Part shown: positions 58,862 to 64,000 of the stretch, one piece after another
Position numbering within the stretch: the stretch's first letter is position 1
Layout of the letters: each line of letters starts with the position of its first letter
DNA from: Typha latifolia
Lineage: Eukaryota; Streptophyta; Magnoliopsida; Poales; Typhaceae
Assembly: GCA_019914945.1 (NCBI GenBank)
Contig: CM034108.1
Location: 5,838,001 to 5,902,000 of the forward strand
Direction of reading: 5' to 3'
Length of the DNA: 64,000 nt
Position numbers and translations under genes: made by a program
The notes under the pieces: generated by a model
Seen by the model: the letters and a program-made list of their open reading frames with translations, nothing else
Database searches by the model: none
Told to the model about the DNA's origin: nothing

Positions 58862-58990
58862 AAAAGAATGAAAAGGGAATGAATGATAGATTTGGGTTCG
58901 GTAGCATCAATGAACACCCGCACTAACCTAGCACTCAGGTATTCATTGATGCTACCAAACCCAAATCTTTCACTTCTCTTTTCATTCTTT
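58862..58990. repeat. Long hairpin (inverted repeat, arms ~50 bp)
   Basis: Arm 1 (about 58862-58914) contains AGATTTGGGTTCGGTAGCAT and CAATGAA. Arm 2 (58942-58990), read in reverse complement, gives AGATTTGGGTTTGGTAGCAT and CAATGAAT. The arms extend into the 'aaagaatgaaaag' flanks with a few mismatches. The loop is about 27 nt. Confidence 0.88.
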
Positions 58991-59265
58991 ATGGGGAAGT
59001 CCGCAGTAGAAAGGCCATACTATTTACTATTTAACATATATTCTAGGGTATTTTCATCATTGGGTTTAAAACATCAATTTTCAATACTATTTTATTATTT
59101 TAATATCAACTTTATATCACATTAAATATAATTATTATATTTTATACTAGTATTGAACTAAACATTAGGATATCTTATACTAGTATTAGCTCTCTTTTTT
59201 CTGGTATTAAAAATTAGAATACTTATGTTTGCTCCACCCTTATTCTACAAGTGAACACAGCCTTA

Positions 59266-59600
59266 GTTTGTGACAGTATGTCGACCTGTGCCGATGTGGA
59301 GCCTAATTTTTTTAACTTTTTTATTTTTATCGATCATCATCGAATAACCTTAGTATTATTCTTGTATTTGCAAATGAAGTCATTATCAACTTTATGTGTT
59401 CAATTATATTATGGAGTGTTAAATCATTAATATAAGTTTTAATGAATGTATTCAATCATATTATATGTTGAATAAAATTTCTATATGACCATTGCTGTAT
59501 CTTTAATAAAATAGGTCATTTAAAAAAATAATCTATAGATAAAAGACTATAAGGTAGGTTTTCATATATGTATTCAAATAAAAAATCAAAGCTTGATGTG
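59266..59600. other. Sequence between two transposons, no gene
   Basis: AT-rich, without recognisable coding or repeat structure. Confidence 0.4.
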
Positions 59601-59857
59601 CCAAAGACCAAGGTTCCCAGTATCGGGATCGGGATCGGTATCGGCCGTCCAGAAAAACGATACGTATCGGCCGTATCGGCCGTATCGGCCGTTCGTATCG
59701 GATCGGACTATTTTTAATTATATAAAATTCTAAATATTATTTAAAAATGCAGAAAAATACAGAAAAATTTAAAAAAAAGGAAAAAAAAATAAGAAAACAA
59801 AAATTACTCACATATGAAGTCTAAAAACTTAAAAAAATGTATTAACTTACTCAAAAT

Positions 59858-62741
59858 TTAAAACTTTGTTGAATACCGAGCTGGTTCTCGTAAATTTCTA
59901 TAGTCTTCATCATCATAATCACCATAAGTTTGTAAATGTTGATGTCTGGGACCTGATGCTCCAAAAAGTGATTCCATCATACTAGTCATATTGTATGGAT
60001 CTTGTTGTGTGACTTGCGTTTGAGGAGGATAATAATCAATATTTGGATCTTGTGCCTGAGAATACTGAGGATATTGAGGATAATAACTAGTATATGGATC
60101 TTGTGATGGCTCCAAACAATAAATACTCGATGTACCATAATCATAAGAACCAAAATGCATCTCATGACGTCGCTGATATGTATATATATTCTCAGTTTCT
60201 CTGTTTTCACTCCTTATGCCTCTTTGACTTTCCTCAACAAATGTAGATGGAATGATCTCACCACCATATGTATCATTAGGACTATGACTCGTACCAGCCT
60301 CTGCCCTCGTCGTGGTCTCTCCCAATATTTCATCTAACCATGGGTTATCTCTGTCATCTAATACCCTGTCCTCTATCTCTCTGATCCATGGAGTCAAGGG
60401 GTCTTCTTTATCAAAAACATGATTTAAATCAATCAGTTGTTCATTTTCTGCCTTCCTTCTTAAATTTCTCTCCCTCAATCTCATATTATAATGACAAAAA
60501 ACTAACTTCTCCAATCTTTCCATTGTCAATCGATTGCGTGTTTTTGTGTGGATTAAGGAAAAAGTAGTCGAATTTCTTTCACACTGAGATAAAGACACAG
60601 TTTGACTTAAAATCTTCTTTGCTATTGGCGTCAAATTTGGTGCCTCCTCCCATCCATAAATAGACCACCATTCAGCTGGAGTGTTATGAGATATAGGCTG
60701 CGGACAACTTTAGCGATCTTGAATTGCCCAGCTCTCAATCTATATCTCTCCATCTGAAATCAGAAATATATTATTAGCTTATTGATTATATTGATTATTG
60801 AAAGTTAAAACTTGAAACAAATAATAATAAAATTATTTAATTGAATCATAACTTACTTCTTTATCGCACATGATTTGTTTATGAATATCGGGCTCAAGCT
60901 TGCTGATTACCTTTCTAACTCCCAACAAGACTTCACTATCATTATTGACATTTTTAGAGAATTGAAATCTTGGATTAAGAAAATACCCTGTATAAATTTA
61001 AAAATTGTAAGCATTCAAATTTTTAAATATTCATAAATAAAAGTAAATTAAAACTTAAAACTTAAAAGCATGCTTACCAGCAGCGTGTATATCTCTATGT
61101 AGTTGTTTGTTCCATCTAGAATCAATCATCTTCCACCACTTCTTATAACTTTGACCCACATTTTTTTTTATTGATTCTTTAGCTATGTCCATTGCCTCAT
61201 ATAAGAAACCCATCTCAGACTTGTCATCACTGTCTACAAGTCTTAATACTTTGACAAGAGGCTCAAATACTGCGGTGGCAATTGTAATATTATCCCAAAA
61301 TGTATTTGCAAGAGCCATATTTTTCAAAGTTTCACCTAAAGATTTATTTTTAGGTTTCATATTTTTAATTTTCATAGACCACTCCTGTGATGTAAACATC
61401 CGTATAATATCATCCTTGTAGCGCATGATGCTCTCCAAGGCTAAAAAGTGAGTGGCAAATCTAGTGACGCCTGGTCCGATGATCTCCCTACCACCGCCAT
61501 CTCGCCCGAGTAAATTAAGAACCCAACCATGGTTATATATAAAATTTGTTAACCTCTGACCTTCACATATGACCATGTCAATTTCAGGCTCTTTTGCAAT
61601 ATCCTATAACATCAGATCAATACAATGTGCAGCACATGGCGTCCAATATAAATGAGGTCTTTTAATCATCAGTAAATTTCCAGCAGCTTTATAATTTGCC
61701 CCATTATCAGTAACCACTTGGACTACTCTTTTTTCACCAATTTCTTGTACTACCTCATCCATCAACTGACAAATATAATCTGCACTTTTAAAATGAGCAG
61801 TAGCATCCACAGACTTCAAAAATATTGTCCCATGCCAGTAGTACACTAAGAAATTAATTATATTTCTTGTTTTGTGTACTCCACCCATCACACATCGGTG
61901 TACAACCAAATTCATCCCAATACCGTTTAAATGTCTCAATATAAGTATGAAGTTCATCTACCTCTGAGTCAAGATATTTAGTAGCAATATCATTTGAACT
62001 AGGAGGGGGAACACCAGGCCCTACTGATTGTATAGCATCCACCATAGTGTGATAGTAAGGGCTATCAGCTACATTGAAAGGAATATGATTGTAGAAGAAA
62101 AATTTAGAGATAGCTCTACCAATGTGTTTCTTTGCATTTTTAATTCCTTTGAGAGCTGTCTTGATTGAAGTCTGTGTGCGACCCCTTTTTTTCTGAAGAT
62201 ATGTATCCATTGGTCCAACATTTTCAGACTCTGCTGTAACACCAGGAGTCCTATGGGTAGAACTGCTGCCTCCATATTCTCTCTCTCCTCGTATATTAAC
62301 TGATCTAGATCTCTGAAAGTTACTACCAGTGCTTCTTCTCATCTCTTCCTCTTCTCTATGCATATTTCTGCTCTCTTTCATTGCCCTCCTCATTTGTCTC
62401 TCCTCCTCATCCTCCTCACTTTGCTCACTGCTATCATTATCAATCTGTACAGGATTATACATCAATTCTTCACGAATCATTGACTCTCTTTGTTGTGCAG
62501 ATTGTTTATCCTTCTTTTTGCCAATTAAATGAGCCAACATCTGTTTTCTAACTTCCAAAGACACTTGAGTGCAAGCTGCTACATTTCCTTGTCTTCCAGC
62601 TAAATGTTCTTTCAAACGACTGACACCACCACTCATTTCCTTTCCACACCAGTTGCATTTAACGCGCCTTTTATCTTGCCCAATAATGCTACAATGTTGC
62701 CACCCAATATCGGTATCATATGACTTCTCTTTTGGAGCCAT
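59858..62741 (-). pseudogene. hAT transposase (BED zinc finger, DUF659, dimerisation domain), damaged
   Basis: Cut-and-paste DNA transposase. The start MAPKEKSYDTDIGW at 62741 leads into a BED-type finger (VKCNWCGKEM...RLKEHLAG). A charged linker and then a DUF659 region follow: CDGWSTQNKK, INFLVYYWHGTIFLKSVDA, VVTDNGANYKAAG, CAAHCIDLML. Later come HFLALESIMRYKDDI, and after introns at about 60988-61078 and 60754-60856 (GT-AG), a C-terminal hAT dimerisation region with PAEWWSIYG and SQCERNSTTFSLIHTKTRNR. Lesions: a frameshift near 61870, an in-frame stop near 61605, and a further break or misread splice near 60705. It is probably inactive as it stands. Confidence 0.88.
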
Positions 62742-62845
62742 TGATATTTTAGCTCTGCAAGACTGCAACTAAAAAACATAAACAAAAATTAAAATAAAAT
62801 ATAAAATAATTTAAAATAAGGTATAATTGCATAAGGCCATAAGCA

Positions 62846-62993
62846 GCACCTGCAGCTTGCTGCTGCTGCAAACTGCAGCTGCTGCGGCAGCAGGTGCAGC
62901 AGCAGCAAGGTGCTGCGGCAGCACCTGCTGCAGCACCTTGCTGGTGCTGCTTGCTGCTGCACCTGCTGCAGCAAGGTGCTGCGGCAGCACCTG
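62846..62993. repeat. GCTGC/GCAGC-rich cluster in the hAT element
   Basis: About 150 bp made largely of CTGCTGC, GCAGCAG and the unit 'aggtgctgcggcagcacctg', which is self-complementary and occurs twice as a near-perfect palindrome. A reduced version ('gctgctgtcagcagcagctg') is found in copies 1 and 4 of the short derivatives. It can fold strongly. Confidence 0.8.
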
Positions 62994-63185
62994 AAAAAAA
63001 TTAAAAAAACTGAAAAAAAAAAACTTACCGAAAGTCGCCGGAGATCGAGGTCGTCGGAGAACGTCGCCGGAGGTCGAGGTCACCGGAGAGACGGAGATCT
63101 ACTCAGTCGCCGGGGAGAAAGAGAGTAAGAAATCGGTGAGAAAGAGAGAAAGAAAGAAAAGAGAGAAAGAGAGTAAGAGAGGAAA

Positions 63186-63216
<31 letters not shown>

Positions 63217-63424
63217 AGGGAGAGGCAGCCCGTGGGGATTATTGATGTCCCCCGGGTCGGATCCGGGTCGGATCCGACCCGTTCCCACCCGTTTCGGCCG
63301 AAACGGCCGAAACCCCAACCGAAACCAATCAACCGATTGGTTTCGGCTGGGATCGGGATCGGCCGAAACTGAGAACTATGCCAAAGACCCAAAAATATTT
63401 TTAAATATTCTAATTTTTTTATTA

Positions 63425-63950
63425 AAAATATGTTAAATGTGTGCTAGTGGCATGGCAGGGCATGTGCCTTCGGCACTGCCATTGTTGAAACCATGGATGG
63501 CGGTGCCATGGCGCGGCCCTTGCTGATGACCCGTCGGCATGGTACAGCACGACATGTGCTGTAAGAGAGAGAAAAAGAGAAGGGATCAGCGCTTTACTCT
63601 TCGACCTCGTCGTTCGCCTCGCCCACTGTCGTTCACTGTCGGAGATGAAGGTATCGTCGCATCCCACGTGAGGATGCCCTAGCCCCAGTCCCAGCTTGAG
63701 GAGGAAGAAGACCTCGGGCGGGTTAGGGTGGGTGAATAAAGAGTTAAGTTGCTGAGCTCTTCGGGATGACGGGTGATGACAACGGCAAGGTCAATGGCGA
63801 CGAAAGCTTGACGGGGAGCAAATTGCCGCTAGGAGGGGTGCCGTGCAACACCCCTCGTGCCACGTGCCGGTATGCTACCGACATAGTAAGTGCTGACGGG
63901 TACGCCCTATGCTGGTTGGCACGGCCATAGTTGGTTGAAACTAACAATAC
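63425..63950. repeat. GC-rich dispersed sequence related to 7660-8014
   Basis: It shares 'gaggggtgcc', 'cacccctcgtgcca', 'gtgccggtatgc' and a leading 'ggcatgg...gtgcc' with the insertion at 7660-8014, and has a longer, different middle. I could not find a matching target-site duplication, so its borders are approximate. The open frames here seem to be chance. Confidence 0.5.
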
Positions 63951-64000
63951 AATGTTTTTGCAGTATTAAGAACAAAATGAAGGGGCTTGAATTATAAAAC

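Larger units (their letters stand above)
57985..59262. mobile_element. PIF/Harbinger-like non-autonomous element carrying a gene fragment
   Basis: Flanked by TTA at 57982-57984 and 59263-59265, the target typical of PIF/Harbinger. The left end holds TTCACTTGTGGAATAGG. The right end, on the minus strand, is GGCTGTGTTCACTTGTAGAA followed by TAAGG. The 18-bp inner parts of the ends match with two differences. There is no transposase. The interior has a TPLATE-like fragment (58236-58712) and a long hairpin (58862-58990). This is the structure of a Pack-type element. Confidence 0.7.
59609..63380 (-). mobile_element. Full-length hAT transposon (3.77 kb) of the same family as the four short copies
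   Basis: The left end CAAGGTTCCCAGTATCGGG and the right end GAAACTGAGAACTATG are flanked by a perfect 8-bp duplication CCAAAGAC (59601-59608 and 63381-63388). Subterminal sequence is crowded with GTATCGGCC words at the left (59620-59700) and TTTCGGCC/GGCCGAAA at the right (63290-63370), probably transposase binding sites. A hAT transposase is coded on the minus strand. A GCTGC/GCAGC cluster (62846-62993) and a GA/CT-rich tract (63105-63220) next to the right end recur in the short copies, which therefore look like internal deletions of such an element. Confidence 0.93.

Noticed and set aside
63425..63950. Second complete Mutator-like element
   Set aside because: Phrases match the insertion at 7660-8014, but no target-site duplication or clear inverted ends were found, so it is listed only as a repeat.

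Overview
This is plant nuclear DNA: AT-rich and intron-rich, with two protein-coding loci set in a dense, nested landscape of transposable elements. The proteins are typical of flowering plants: an STP-type sugar/H+ symporter, a plant insulin-degrading-enzyme-like M16 peptidase, a nuclear copy of plastid ndhJ, and a TPLATE fragment. A monocot seems plausible, but I cannot name the species. There are no bacterial, CRISPR, rRNA or tRNA genes.

Layout. 1-4.7 kb holds an intact four-exon STP gene on the minus strand (2231-4546, 514 aa). Its upstream region carries four tandem copies of a TATA-box unit. 4.9-17.9 kb is a repeat block: AT-rich dispersed repeats, a small Mutator-like insertion (7660-8014), a segment related to an intron of the peptidase gene (9086-9486), an LTR-like block, a broken LINE (11.0-13.3 kb, minus) and a gag-only LTR element (14794-17839, minus). 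18.1-20.6 kb is a second STP copy with a frameshift in every exon, so a pseudogene. 20.9-35.5 kb is again repeats, including a 2.75-kb solo LTR with a perfect target-site duplication (21924-24674), a diverged relative, an LTR/gag fragment and a second gag-only element (30621-33683, plus).

From 35572 the insulin-degrading-enzyme-like gene runs on the plus strand. Ten exons with consistent splice sites and phases give residues 1-309, including the HxxEH zinc site. The rest must lie beyond 64000 or be missing. Its long introns hold solo LTRs, four short hAT derivatives and a plastid ndhJ insertion that is itself split by one of the hAT derivatives. After the last exon seen come a small MITE, a PIF/Harbinger-like element carrying a TPLATE pseudogene fragment (57985-59262), and a 3.77-kb hAT element with a damaged BED/DUF659/dimerisation transposase (59609-63380). 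That element has the termini shared by all four short derivatives.

I see no wholly new biochemical system. The most notable items are the hAT family with its full-length relative in the same window, the gene-capturing PIF-like element, the tandemly amplified core promoter of the STP gene, and the pair of gag-only retroelements. All homology statements rest on reading by eye; no alignment or database search was run.
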